From NCBI GenBank assembly GCA_017623815.1, contig JAGAOK010000109.1, positions 1 to 39,324 on the forward strand: a stretch of DNA of 39,324 nucleotides. The letters are read 5' to 3'. Of the stretch, positions 16,191-24,184 are shown piece after piece (position 1 is the stretch's first letter; each line of letters opens with the position of its first letter). Under the pieces are notes generated by a model. That model made no database searches, was not told the origin of the DNA, and worked only from the letters and a program-made list of their open reading frames with translations. The position numbers and the translations under genes were made by a program. This DNA is from Lachnospiraceae bacterium. GTDB taxonomy: Bacteria; Bacillota; Clostridia; Lachnospirales; Lachnospiraceae.

Positions 16191-17123
16191 ATGATCCCGA
16201 TTTATATGATCAACGGTTTTTTAGATAGCGGAAAGACCGAATTTATACAATACACGTTATCACAGCCGTATTTCCAGTCGCGTGCGAAGACCTTGCTCAT
16301 CGTATGTGAGGAAGGCGAAATAGAGTACGATGAAGAAATTCTGGAAAAAAGCAATACCGTGATGGAGATTGTGGAGGAGGAAGAAGATTTTACTTCCCAG
16401 AAACTGATCGCACTGGAGAAAAAGCATCGTCCGTCGCGCATTATCGTAGAGTATAACGGAATGTGGAATGTAAAGAAAATGAAGATGCCGTGGCATTGGA
16501 AGATTGAGCAGCAGATTACCTGTATTGACGGATCGACATTTTCGACTTACTTTACCAACATGAAGTCACTTTTAGCGGAAATGCTTCGTAAGTCGGAACT
16601 GATTATCATGAACCGCTGTGACGATGTGCTTGATCAGCTTCCGTCCTTTAAGCGAAATATCAAAGCAATTAACCAGAAGGCGGAATTGATTTTTGAGGAC
16701 AAAAACGGAGAAGTCAATGCAACGCTGGAGGAAGATCTTCCGTTTGATATCAATGCGGATGTCATCAAACTTGATGATATGGGATATGGTATCTGGTATC
16801 TGGATGTGCTTGACAATATGGAGCGTTATCGCGGAAAAACAGTGGAGTTTCTGGCAACAGTACTGAAGCCTTCAAAAATGCAGGCGGGATATTTTGTGCC
16901 GGGGAGAGTGGCAATGACATGTTGCGCCGATGATATGGCGTTTTTGGGATATGCTTGTAAATATGCGGGTTCGGCCATGCTCAGCGACAAAGAGTGGGTG
17001 AAAGTGACGGCAAAGGTCAATATTGAATATTTTGCCGATTACGGAAAAGAAGGCCCTGTCCTTGAGGCTTTGTCTGTGGTTAAGACAAAAGCCCCGAAGG
17101 AAGAGGTTATCAACTTTGTATAA
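16191..17123 (+). CDS. Divergent CobW-like GTPase fused to a DUF1980/TIGR03943-like domain
   Basis: Residues 1 to about 205 form a degenerate COG0523 G domain: Walker A is GFLDSGKTEF (K15), the switch element is IIVEYNGMW instead of the usual IEPSG, and IMNRCDDV stands for NKxD. The CxCC metal motif is absent; the equivalent place has an acidic stretch (EIVEEEEDF). Residues about 213-305 (GKTVEFLATVLKP, FVPGRVAMTCCADDMAFLGY, WVKVTAKVNIEYF) resemble the C-terminal domain of the DUF1980 / TIGR03943 protein, which normally sits beside a DUF318-type permease. It lies directly after the His-rich CobW gene and probably shares its transcript. The role is unknown; metal handling is inferred. Confidence 0.72.
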   Translation: MIPIYMINGFLDSGKTEFIQYTLSQPYFQSRAKTLLIVCEEGEIEYDEEILEKSNTVMEIVEEEEDFTSQKLIALEKKHRPSRIIVEYNGMWNVKKMKMPWHWKIEQQITCIDGSTFSTYFTNMKSLLAEMLRKSELIIMNRCDDVLDQLPSFKRNIKAINQKAELIFEDKNGEVNATLEEDLPFDINADVIKLDDMGYGIWYLDVLDNMERYRGKTVEFLATVLKPSKMQAGYFVPGRVAMTCCADDMAFLGYACKYAGSAMLSDKEWVKVTAKVNIEYFADYGKEGPVLEALSVVKTKAPKEEVINFV

Positions 17124-19859
17124 TTATTTATAATCACTGTGCACCTGTTTTTTGCGTTTGGTGCCGGCGACACGGCGTCCGGTAAGACTGTAGGTTCTTG
17201 CTTTTAAGAGTTTCTTGCGTCCCTCCGGAGTGCGTGTGTAAACAAGTTCATAATTACCGAGTAATTTTTGAAGATGTCCATGGAAAACCTGGGCATTTTC
17301 TTTTTTTGTTCCCAGACATTCCGGAACGGCCAGACAGTAAAATGCGGACAGCGGATTCGGTGTCTTGGAAAGCAGGAGATATCTCGGATTATCAATTTCT
17401 GCAAACATTTCGCCGAGTGCTTTGGCAAAGTCGGATTTTTCGCGTGCGCTGCCGCCTGTCAGACAGGTGGTTGTATTGCCTTTGTTTGTGACTTTCGTCT
17501 CAACTTTTGCAGCGGCGGTTGTAATCAGTCCGGTTTGCTTCATCGTTTTAAGCAGAGCCTTTCCGATGGCCTGCATCCGTTTTTTCGGTGAGGCAAGGAT
17601 CAGCATTTTGTTTCCGATACGGAAGGTTTTAAATGCCAGTACCGCAAGCAGGACAAATACCAGAAAAGCGAGGAAGGAAATTCCGGCTTTTTTCAGAGCA
17701 TTCCAAACAGCGATCAGCAGGATGGCTCCGATCAGATAAAGTACAAATTTTGCAATGGCGGATGTCAGGGTAAAGCCCGGCGCGGAAACCGCAGGAGCCA
17801 TTTCTAATACTTCCTCGACTGCCATGTGCTTTTCTGATGTCATAACAGCGTTTTCCCATTTGGATTTCAGTGCCTGGCGATTGGCGGCCAGAGCAAGAGT
17901 TTCTGCGTTCATCGCGGCGATGTTTGCCTGTGTGAACGGTTCTTTGATGTTAGAAAGGCGCTCCAAGCCGTTTTCGATGCGGTTTTCCGTATAACCGACA
18001 CCGAGGAAGGATTCAAAGCGGCGTTTCAGCATCTCATAGTCGGAGGACTGTCCTTCGTCATCAACACAGACCAGGTGCCAGATGTTGCTGATTTTATCCG
18101 GATCCTTGGCAGAGACACGAATGGCACGTCCGCGCATCTGGTTGCTGAGCATAAAGGAGCCGACGAAGGAGGCAAGAATCAGCGTGTTGATACAAGGGGA
18201 ATCCCAGCCTTCTCCGAGCAGGGACTTGGTTCCGATCATAATCTGCATCTGTCCGTCCTCAAAAAGAGCCGTTATCAGTTTTACGACAAGACTCTTATTT
18301 CCGGAAATCGTTACCTGCTGATAACCGGTATCGCCGATCGGTGAAAATTTTCCGGAGGTGTTGTGTTCGATAAACAAGTATTCCAAAGCCCCGGTTGCTG
18401 TAGTCGGAATGATGACAACGGAGCCGCAAAGAACACCGAGTTTGATCTCTTTCGGAAGTTCACGGCGCAGACGTTCAAAAATAGGAAGAACGCCGTTGTC
18501 CTCGATGCTCCGCTCCGGATCACCGATCGCTGACATATATTCTTTTTTTATGTAGTCGCACAGAATAAGCTCACGAAGAGAAGATCCGAGTGACTTGGAT
18601 TCTGCTTTGGTAATATCAATAATACTGTTTAGTTTTCCTTTGCTTGATAAAAGCAGTTTGCGGATGGAATCATCCTCCTGCAGGGTTACTTTCTTACGCA
18701 CGATACAGCGGTGCTCTTTAAGATAATCCAGCAGTTCTTCTCGTAACTGTTCGCACTCGCCGTAAGAGGCGATATCGTCATATAAAAATCCCTGCATCAG
18801 CAGCTCCATCCATTCCGGTGTGAGCTCGGGAAGCTTTCCTTTGGTACCGATCAGGCTCCGCAGATATGAGGAGAGAGGAACCTTGTGCGCGTTTAAGTAA
18901 ATGAGCAGAGAGGAAAAGTAGGAAGGGTTGTCCAGGAAAAATTCACTGTAACCTTTTTCATCCTCCAAGCCCTTGTGTGTCCGGATTGCGGCAAGAAGCT
19001 CCGCATCAGAGGAAAGATGTGCAAACACATCTTTGATGTTTTGTCGGAATGAGCGGACGGTGTTTAATTCCTCCTGTGTCGGATAGTTAAAATAAACATA
19101 ATCCTGATGCGGGCAGAGATTTTTGGCTTTTACCAGTTCAGGGGTAAAAATCTCTTCATCAATCGGGCCGCACAAATCCGTGTAACGTTTCCACTGCGCC
19201 GGAGTGGAGTCATATGGCGGTGTCGCGGTCAGGCAGATTAGTATGATTTCATCGCCCAGTTCTTTGACCACCTGCTCTAAAACCTTCCACCATTCACTGC
19301 GCAGATGATGTGCCTCATCAAGACAGATGGTACGGATTCCTGCGGATTTGATCGTGGCGATCAGGTCGAAGTCGGAGTAATCCACATCATTGTCACTTTC
19401 CTCGGTCAAAGAGGATGTCGTTGTTTCCTGTTCGCTTGAAGGAAGATCGTCAGTATCCCCAATAAGTTCGCCGGTATCTTCAGGCAAATTCCCGTGAAAT
19501 CTGGTATATGCACTGTGGAGTGCCTGATATGTGATGGTAGTAATCGGGAGAGGATGCTTGATGGAAGAAGAAATCCACTGCGCCGGATCCTCGTTTTCAT
19601 TTAGGAAGGAGGAGGCGATGCGCCCGCCCCATTGTTCCCGGATGGTAATGCTTGGTGTCAGAATGAGACACGGTGCACCAAGGCGCGTAATCAGTTCGAT
19701 TCCGAGTGTCGTTTTTCCGGAACCGGGAGCTGCAACGATGTGAAGGCGACGGTCTTTTAAATAGGTGTCGCTGTGATCAAGCACGCGCTGCTGATAGTCT
19801 CGAAAGGTTCCTTTAAATTTCATATGTTCCTGATATAAATTTGTCTGTTTAACTGCCAT
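17124..19859 (-). CDS. Superfamily II DEAH-type helicase with two C-terminal membrane segments
   Basis: The 911-residue protein has a helicase core: DYQQRVLDH, Walker A AAPGSGKTT (43-51), DEAHHL (181-186), LTATPPY as motif III, and NQMRGRAIRVS as motif VI. An acidic low-complexity loop lies near residues 130-165. After the core, residues about 705-722 and 726-745 form two strongly hydrophobic helices (FVLYLIGAILLIAVW and FLAFLVFVLLAVLAF), followed by a 160-residue soluble tail. Helicases of this family are normally soluble, so membrane anchoring is odd. The start is ATG 19859 with AGGGGGA just upstream. A longer frame reaching 20273 runs antisense through lepB and is not used. The stop abuts the stop of the CobW-like gene with no gap. 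Confidence 0.85.
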   Translation of the reverse strand: MAVKQTNLYQEHMKFKGTFRDYQQRVLDHSDTYLKDRRLHIVAAPGSGKTTLGIELITRLGAPCLILTPSITIREQWGGRIASSFLNENEDPAQWISSSIKHPLPITTITYQALHSAYTRFHGNLPEDTGELIGDTDDLPSSEQETTTSSLTEESDNDVDYSDFDLIATIKSAGIRTICLDEAHHLRSEWWKVLEQVVKELGDEIILICLTATPPYDSTPAQWKRYTDLCGPIDEEIFTPELVKAKNLCPHQDYVYFNYPTQEELNTVRSFRQNIKDVFAHLSSDAELLAAIRTHKGLEDEKGYSEFFLDNPSYFSSLLIYLNAHKVPLSSYLRSLIGTKGKLPELTPEWMELLMQGFLYDDIASYGECEQLREELLDYLKEHRCIVRKKVTLQEDDSIRKLLLSSKGKLNSIIDITKAESKSLGSSLRELILCDYIKKEYMSAIGDPERSIEDNGVLPIFERLRRELPKEIKLGVLCGSVVIIPTTATGALEYLFIEHNTSGKFSPIGDTGYQQVTISGNKSLVVKLITALFEDGQMQIMIGTKSLLGEGWDSPCINTLILASFVGSFMLSNQMRGRAIRVSAKDPDKISNIWHLVCVDDEGQSSDYEMLKRRFESFLGVGYTENRIENGLERLSNIKEPFTQANIAAMNAETLALAANRQALKSKWENAVMTSEKHMAVEEVLEMAPAVSAPGFTLTSAIAKFVLYLIGAILLIAVWNALKKAGISFLAFLVFVLLAVLAFKTFRIGNKMLILASPKKRMQAIGKALLKTMKQTGLITTAAAKVETKVTNKGNTTTCLTGGSAREKSDFAKALGEMFAEIDNPRYLLLSKTPNPLSAFYCLAVPECLGTKKENAQVFHGHLQKLLGNYELVYTRTPEGRKKLLKARTYSLTGRRVAGTKRKKQVHSDYK

Positions 19860-19908
19860 AGTTCCCCCTGGAAAATATAAGTTTTTTATTAATTTGACTA
19901 TATCATAC

Positions 19909-19937
19909 TTGGCAAGAGACAGCAAAACATTTATAAT
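19909..19937 (+). promoter_or_regulatory. Promoter of the signal peptidase gene
   Basis: TTGGCA (19909-19914) and a perfect TATAAT (19932-19937) are 17 bases apart, about 30 bases before the lepB start. The region is divergent with the helicase gene. On the minus strand TATGAT (19901-19906) could serve as the helicase -10, without a convincing -35. Confidence 0.8.
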
Positions 19938-19968
19938 GGGCGATGGGGGCAGAAAGGGTGAATTTTGT

Positions 19969-20565
19969 ATGAACGAAAAGGTAAAAGCAGTCATAAAAGA
20001 GATATTCTCGTGGATTAAGGTCATTGTCCTTGCTTTTGTGGTGGCACTTCTTTTAAATAAATTTGTTATTGTAAATGCCAATGTTCCGACCGGGTCCATG
20101 GAGGCGACGATACAGCCGGATGACAGATTGATCGGTTTTCGATTGTCATATCTGTTTTCCGAACCGCAAAGAGGAGATATCATTATCTTTGAATATCCGG
20201 TAAGTCCGGAAGAAATATATATTAAGAGAGTGATAGCACTTCCGGGCGAGACGATGGAAATCAAAGATGCCAAGGTTTATATCAACGGAAGTGAAACGCC
20301 GATTCCGGAGCCGTATCTGAAGGAAGAGTGGATTGTGGAAAATGACGGTCTGGTACTGACGATTCCGGAAGATCACTATTTTGTGATGGGAGATAATCGG
20401 AACAATTCGCTGGACGGCCGCTACTGGGCAACAGAGGCTGTAATGAACGAAATGGCATCGACTCTGGAAGATGCGGTAGAGAAAAAATATTGTTTTGTGT
20501 CGAAGGATGCGATTTTGGGAAAAGCGATTTTCAGGTATTATCCGTCGATTACGATGATGGAATAG
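19969..20565 (+). CDS. lepB: Signal peptidase I
   Basis: This is a type I signal peptidase that removes signal peptides from secreted proteins at the outer face of the membrane. The 198-residue protein has one N-terminal membrane segment (residues 14-35). The catalytic serine is S43 in VPTGSMEATI, and the catalytic lysine is K86 in YIKRVIALPGE. Box E is GDNRNNSLDGRYW. I chose ATG 19969, which follows AAAGGGTGA; an in-frame ATG at 19894 would place the start before the promoter. The gene stands alone between its promoter and a terminator. Confidence 0.95.
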   Translation: MNEKVKAVIKEIFSWIKVIVLAFVVALLLNKFVIVNANVPTGSMEATIQPDDRLIGFRLSYLFSEPQRGDIIIFEYPVSPEEIYIKRVIALPGETMEIKDAKVYINGSETPIPEPYLKEEWIVENDGLVLTIPEDHYFVMGDNRNNSLDGRYWATEAVMNEMASTLEDAVEKKYCFVSKDAILGKAIFRYYPSITMME

Positions 20566-20584
20566 AAGTGATAAAAAGAGAAGG

Positions 20585-20617
20585 AGCTGCGTAAATCAAA
20601 TGGTTTACGCAGCTTTT
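20585..20617. terminator. Terminator between convergent lepB and pyrI
   Basis: AGCTGCGTAAA (20585-20595) pairs perfectly with TTTACGCAGCT (20604-20614) and is followed by a short T run. The A-rich stretch on the left side allows it to work weakly for pyrI on the minus strand as well. Confidence 0.8.
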
Positions 20618-20638
20618 CTAAAGTTAATTGTGTATGAA

Positions 20639-21088
20639 CTACCAGCGCATGAATTGCTGGGCCCTTTCGTTGTATTTTTCTTCGCAGTATTTACAGCGAT
20701 AGATTTCTTTCTTTTCGTCGGAAAGGACGAAAATATGAGGAAGTCCCTGCTCGATGGAAGTGATGCATCTTGGGTTTTTACACTGGATGATGTTCTTGAT
20801 TTCCTTCGGAAGGGAAAGTTCCTTTTTATCGATGATTTCCCCGTTTTTAATTACATTGACGGTAATGTTTTTGTCAATCAGGGCAAGCACATCTAGATTT
20901 ACTTTTGTGATGTCACATTCTATTTTTAAGATATCTTTTTTTCCATGTTTATTGCTGCGTGCATTTTTAATGATCGCAACGGTGTAATCCAGTTTGTCAA
21001 GCTGAAGAAGATGATATATGGCAAGGCTTTTGCCGGCCTGGATGTGGTCGAGCACGAAGCCTTCTTCAATTTGTCCTACATTTAACAT
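20639..21088 (-). CDS. pyrI: Aspartate carbamoyltransferase regulatory subunit
   Basis: This is the 149-residue regulatory chain of aspartate transcarbamoylase. It binds nucleotides through the N-terminal allosteric domain (MLNVGQIEEGFVLDHIQAGK) and zinc through the C-terminal domain with four cysteines: CKNPRC and RCKYC. It links to the PyrB catalytic trimers to give a regulated holoenzyme. It starts 20 bases after pyrB with AAGGAGAT. Many Firmicutes lack pyrI, while Clostridia often have it. Transcription is from the promoter at 22625-22653. Confidence 0.95.
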   Translation of the reverse strand: MLNVGQIEEGFVLDHIQAGKSLAIYHLLQLDKLDYTVAIIKNARSNKHGKKDILKIECDITKVNLDVLALIDKNITVNVIKNGEIIDKKELSLPKEIKNIIQCKNPRCITSIEQGLPHIFVLSDEKKEIYRCKYCEEKYNERAQQFMRW

Positions 21089-21108
21089 ATGTTTGATCTC
21101 CTTTGATA

Positions 21109-22020
21109 TTATGCTAACTCAAGCAGAGTCAGGATGAGAGCCATGCGAACGTACTTGCCGTACTGTACCTGTTTGAAATATACAGCGCGTTTGTCTTCGT
21201 CTACTTCGACGGAAATCTCATTGACACGCGGAAGCGGATGGAGAACGAGCATGTCCTCTTTGGCAAGACTCATTTTCTTTTTGTCTAAGATATAGAAGTC
21301 TTTGAGACGAACGTAATCTTCTTCGTTGAAGAAACGTTCGCGCTGCACTCTTGTCATATAGAGCAGGTCAAGATTTGCAATCGTATCTTCCAGACTGATG
21401 TGTTCCTCGTAAGGAATGCTTTTTTCATTCAGCATCTCTGTGATGTAGTCCGGAACGCGGAGCTCTTCCGGAGAAATGAAAACAAATTTTATATTATCAT
21501 ATCTGACGAGTGCCTCAATCAGAGAATGAACCGTACGACCGAATTTGAGATCGCCGCAAAGACCGATGGTAAAGTTGTTTAGTCGCCCTTTTAAGGAGCG
21601 AATAGTCAACAAATCAGTAAGTGTTTGTGTCGGGTGCTGGTGCCCGCCGTCACCTGCATTGATGACCGGAATGTCAGCATGTGAAGCAGCGACCATCGGA
21701 GCGCCTTCCTTTGGATGTCTCATGGCGCAGATGTCCGAAAAACAAGCGACTGTGCGAATGGTGTCGGAAACGCTTTCTCCCTTCGCTGCGGAAGAGGATC
21801 CTGCATCGGAAAAACCGAGTACATTTCCGCCGAGACTGAGCATTGCACTTTCGAAACTTAAGCGGGTACGTGTGCTTGGCTCGTAAAAACATGTGGCGAG
21901 AATTTTACCGTCACATTTGTGTGCGTAGACCTGTGGTTGTTTCTCAATGTCTGCTGCAAGATCAAAGAGAGCATCCAGCTCTGCTGTGGTAAAGTCCATC
22001 GGACTCATCAGATGTCTCAT
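21109..22020 (-). CDS. pyrB: Aspartate carbamoyltransferase catalytic subunit
   Basis: PyrB joins carbamoyl phosphate and aspartate to carbamoyl aspartate, the committed step of pyrimidine synthesis. It has 303 residues, normal for the family. The carbamoyl phosphate site is [20 protein letters not shown], followed by [14 protein letters not shown] (active-site K), [19 protein letters not shown] and the aspartate-binding [10 protein letters not shown] and [19 protein letters not shown] precedes the ATG. It lies between a nitroreductase gene (24 bases upstream) and pyrI (20 bases downstream). Confidence 0.97.
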   Translation of the reverse strand: MRHLMSPMDFTTAELDALFDLAADIEKQPQVYAHKCDGKILATCFYEPSTRTRLSFESAMLSLGGNVLGFSDAGSSSAAKGESVSDTIRTVACFSDICAMRHPKEGAPMVAASHADIPVINAGDGGHQHPTQTLTDLLTIRSLKGRLNNFTIGLCGDLKFGRTVHSLIEALVRYDNIKFVFISPEELRVPDYITEMLNEKSIPYEEHISLEDTIANLDLLYMTRVQRERFFNEEDYVRLKDFYILDKKKMSLAKEDMLVLHPLPRVNEISVEVDEDKRAVYFKQVQYGKYVRMALILTLLELA

Positions 22021-22044
22021 AATGTCTATCTCCTTTGAAAGATT

Positions 22045-22584
22045 CTATTTGTAAGATAACAGATCGGTAACCGGTTTTCTGCGAGGAGCGACCGGATCTT
22101 CGTCCGGATATCCGATCGGAATCAGTGCGACCAGTTCGCGGTCTTCCGGAAGCTGCAGGAACTGTTCGATTTCCGGACGGTCAAAGATACCCATGATGAC
22201 GGTGCCAAGTCCTGCTTCATGTGCGGCCAGACAGAAGGTCTGGCTGGCAACTCCTGCATCATACATCTGCCAGCTGTCACCACGATCAGTGGTAAAGGAA
22301 CCATCACGTTCAAAACCGCATCTGTTTTTGATCACAGTGACTGCAATCAGCATAGGAGCGTTTTCAATGATTTTTCCATTGCCCGGAAATGCGCTGGTGA
22401 ATTCGCGACCGATTTTATCTTTGGCCTTTCCTTCCAGTGCAATATAGCGTACAATCTGTGTGTGTTTCCAACTCGGGCTGTAGGATGCTGCTTCGATGAT
22501 GGATTCAAGCAAAGCATGATCGACAGGTTCCGGTTTATATTTACGAATACTTCTTCTTCCTAAAATGCATTCTTTTGCTGTCAT
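22045..22584 (-). CDS. Nitroreductase family FMN-dependent oxidoreductase
   Basis: The 179-residue protein belongs to the FMN nitroreductase superfamily. The FMN-phosphate-binding start RRSIRKYKPEPV and the later GLGTVIMGIFDRPEIEQFL and LIPIGYPDEDP are typical. Such enzymes reduce quinones, nitro compounds or unsaturated bonds with NAD(P)H; the physiological substrate is unknown. It has a strong AAGGAGG site and is the first gene of the transcript that goes on into pyrB and pyrI. A link to pyrimidine synthesis is therefore possible, for example redox support, but it is only inferred from position. Confidence 0.88.
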   Translation of the reverse strand: MTAKECILGRRSIRKYKPEPVDHALLESIIEAASYSPSWKHTQIVRYIALEGKAKDKIGREFTSAFPGNGKIIENAPMLIAVTVIKNRCGFERDGSFTTDRGDSWQMYDAGVASQTFCLAAHEAGLGTVIMGIFDRPEIEQFLQLPEDRELVALIPIGYPDEDPVAPRRKPVTDLLSYK

Positions 22585-22624
22585 GAAAACCTCCTTAAAC
22601 TACTTGTATTAGTTACCGCTTTTT

Positions 22625-22653
22625 ATGATAGCACAAAATGTTGTGGCTTTCAA
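22625..22653 (-). promoter_or_regulatory. Promoter of the nitroreductase-pyrBI operon, with a palindrome in the spacer
   Basis: On the minus strand TTGAAA (22653-22648) and TATCAT (22630-22625) are 17 bases apart. The spacer contains an inverted repeat CACAA-N4-TTGTG (22632-22645), where a repressor would bind. The leader is only about 35 bases long, so there is no room for a PyrR-type attenuator. Confidence 0.75.
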
Positions 22654-22666
22654 TATAGATTGTGGA

Positions 22667-22695
22667 TTGCATTTCAGTTTATGTATATGTATAAT
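22667..22695 (+). promoter_or_regulatory. Promoter of the PH-domain gene
   Basis: TTGCAT (22667-22672) and a perfect TATAAT (22690-22695) are 17 bases apart. It is back to back with the pyrBI promoter; the two -35 elements are 13 bases apart. Confidence 0.8.
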
Positions 22696-22724
22696 AGAAG
22701 AAAAAATACAGGGAGGAATTCGTA

Positions 22725-23102
22725 ATGGAATTTAGAGAACGAAAGAGAATTTTATTCTTCGGACTGCCTTGGACGTTTACGGTATATACAATTAAAGAGG
22801 ATATACTAAATATTCAAAGGGGATTGTTAAAGACAGTAGAAGATGATTGTTACATGTACAAAATTCAGGATGTGCAGCTTGAGACGAGCCTGATGGAACG
22901 CTTGTTTAAACTCGGTACGGTCATCTGCCACACCGGTGATACAACGAATCCGACACTTCGCATTGAACATGTAAGAAATGCAAGAGCGATTAAAGATTTT
23001 ATTCTGGAGGCATCTGAGCAGGCGCGCCTTAAGCGCAGAACGTTAAATACGCTGGACATTGGTAGCGGACAGATGAGCGATGCGGATATGGATGAAATCT
23101 AA
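22725..23102 (+). CDS. Bacterial PH-domain protein
   Basis: The 125-residue cytoplasmic protein resembles bacterial PH (YdbS/bPH_2-type) domains: a strand-rich core with [20 protein letters not shown], a [22 protein letters not shown] segment that is the typical helix-strand of the family, and [17 protein letters not shown] at the end. Unlike YdbS proteins it has no membrane segments. The last 30 residues are charged. The start follows GGGAGG. It is a single gene with its own promoter. The function is unknown; PH-like domains usually serve membrane or protein binding. Confidence 0.75.
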   Translation: MEFRERKRILFFGLPWTFTVYTIKEDILNIQRGLLKTVEDDCYMYKIQDVQLETSLMERLFKLGTVICHTGDTTNPTLRIEHVRNARAIKDFILEASEQARLKRRTLNTLDIGSGQMSDADMDEI

Positions 23103-23132
23103 TATTTTGCGGCTGAAAAGTACGGTTATATC

Positions 23133-23162
23133 TTGACATTTTCTGTCGGAAAAAGGTATAGT
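23133..23162 (+). promoter_or_regulatory. Promoter of the DUF805 gene
   Basis: A perfect TTGACA (23133-23138) and TATAGT (23157-23162) are 18 bases apart, about 40 bases before the chosen start. Confidence 0.75.
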
Positions 23163-23203
23163 AAGTAAGATAATGATTTTTTCTTATGAAGGGAGATATA
23201 AAA

Positions 23204-23572
23204 ATGGAAAGTTTTATGGGCTTTATAAGCAACCTGGTGGACAAATTACCTGAATTCCTGAAACCATGGGGTGAGGAGTTCCTGCTTCGTTATTTCGACG
23301 TTCAGGGAAGAACAGACAGAGCGACATTCTGGAAGACAATCTTAGTAAACTTTATTATGTCGTTTGTGATTGGATTACTTGGCGCAATTCCGGTTTTAGG
23401 ATGGATTATTACGACAGTATATTCCCTGGCTGTTATTGTTCCGGGAGTTACACTTATCATTCGTCGTTTAAATGATATCGGAAAATCATGGCCTTGGATC
23501 TTTATTTCATTTGTTCCATGTGTTGGTTCGCTTATCTTAATCGTATTCTGTTGTTTAGATTCAGCAGCATAA
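23204..23572 (+). CDS. DUF805 family membrane protein
   Basis: The 122-residue protein has a soluble N-terminus and about three membrane segments. DUF805 features are RYFDVQGRTDRATFW, the start of the first segment (ILVNFIMSFVIGLLG), RRLNDIGKSWPWIFISFVP and a final helix ending in CCLDSAA. ATG 23204 is chosen because AAGGGAGA lies 8 bases upstream; an in-frame ATG at 23186 lies before that site. It has its own promoter and terminator. The function of DUF805 proteins is not known. Confidence 0.85.
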   Translation: MESFMGFISNLVDKLPEFLKPWGEEFLLRYFDVQGRTDRATFWKTILVNFIMSFVIGLLGAIPVLGWIITTVYSLAVIVPGVTLIIRRLNDIGKSWPWIFISFVPCVGSLILIVFCCLDSAA

Positions 23573-23595
23573 GATGATTGAAATGATGAAAAAGC

Positions 23596-23637
23596 AGAAC
23601 TGCCTCGGGCGCGTAGCTCCGAGACAGTTCTTTTTTT
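23596..23637. terminator. Bidirectional terminator between DUF805 and the CmpB-like gene
   Basis: AGAACTGCCTCGG pairs with CCGAGACAGTTCT (one C/A mismatch), followed by seven T. The left flank AAAAAGC gives a T run on the minus strand too. The 78 bases from here to 23715 hold a few GC-rich short repeats (CCGGGTGCTGTTGC, CCGGGCAAC) but no gene. Confidence 0.85.
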
Positions 23638-23715
23638 GTTCGGGCAGAGTTGCATCTACCCGGGTGCTGTTGCTCCGGCAAAGGGAACCGGGCAACAAGG
23701 GTTAGGGGAGGATAA

Positions 23716-24123
23716 TTACGGCAGCTTTGCCGTATTTTCGGAACTACGATTTAGCAGAAACTCGTAAAGGAGTCCGGTGCCAAACCAGAACGGGGCATAG
23801 TCCAAACGGATTACGCCGCGGATGTTAAGGGGAGCATTCTCGTAGTTCCAGGGACAGGCATGTCTTTTTTTTAGGAATAGGCCTGTCGCATATTCGGTTA
23901 TAAAAATACAAAGTGTATAGATGCTTCCGCGGAGAAAGAGGGGCTTTCCTTTGAGGATGACAGCCAGCGGCTGGAATAGAGCCGCCAGACCGTAAATCGG
24001 GAACATCCACAGGGAAGTATTTCCTTTTAGCCGAATATCATGATTTTTCAATGAGCATGCGGCCGTGTAGAGAATCTCGAGGCACCATCCGAGAAGACCG
24101 CAAGTAAAGAATTTTTTAATCAT
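23716..24123 (-). CDS. Putative ABC-transporter type IV (CmpB-like) membrane protein
   Basis: The 135-residue polytopic protein has four hydrophobic segments. The family signature is clear: GWCLEILYTA at the first helix, SLWMFPIYGLAALFQPL, FITEYATGLFLKK and WNYENAPLNIRGVIRLDY followed by PFWFGTGLLYE. The family name is historical; transport has not been shown for such lone members. It is divergent from folC, and the structured element at 24185-24348 lies between them. The function is unknown. Confidence 0.82.
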   Translation of the reverse strand: MIKKFFTCGLLGWCLEILYTAACSLKNHDIRLKGNTSLWMFPIYGLAALFQPLAVILKGKPLFLRGSIYTLCIFITEYATGLFLKKRHACPWNYENAPLNIRGVIRLDYAPFWFGTGLLYEFLLNRSSENTAKLP

Positions 24124-24146
24124 ATTTGAAGTATGTCCGAAAGTTC

Positions 24147-24175
24147 TTTATTTATTCAAAGAAAATAGGTATAAT
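24147..24175 (+). promoter_or_regulatory. Probable promoter of the folate operon
   Basis: A perfect TATAAT (24170-24175) has only a weak -35 (TTTATT, 24147-24152) 17 bases upstream. The predicted start falls at the left edge of the structured element. Confidence 0.5.
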
Positions 24176-24184
24176 TTGAAAAGA

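Noticed and set aside
19860..20273. N-terminal extension of the helicase frame across lepB on the minus strand
   Set aside because: It is antisense to signal peptidase I, has no ribosome site or helicase-like sequence, and the ATG at 19859 has AGGGGGA right before it.
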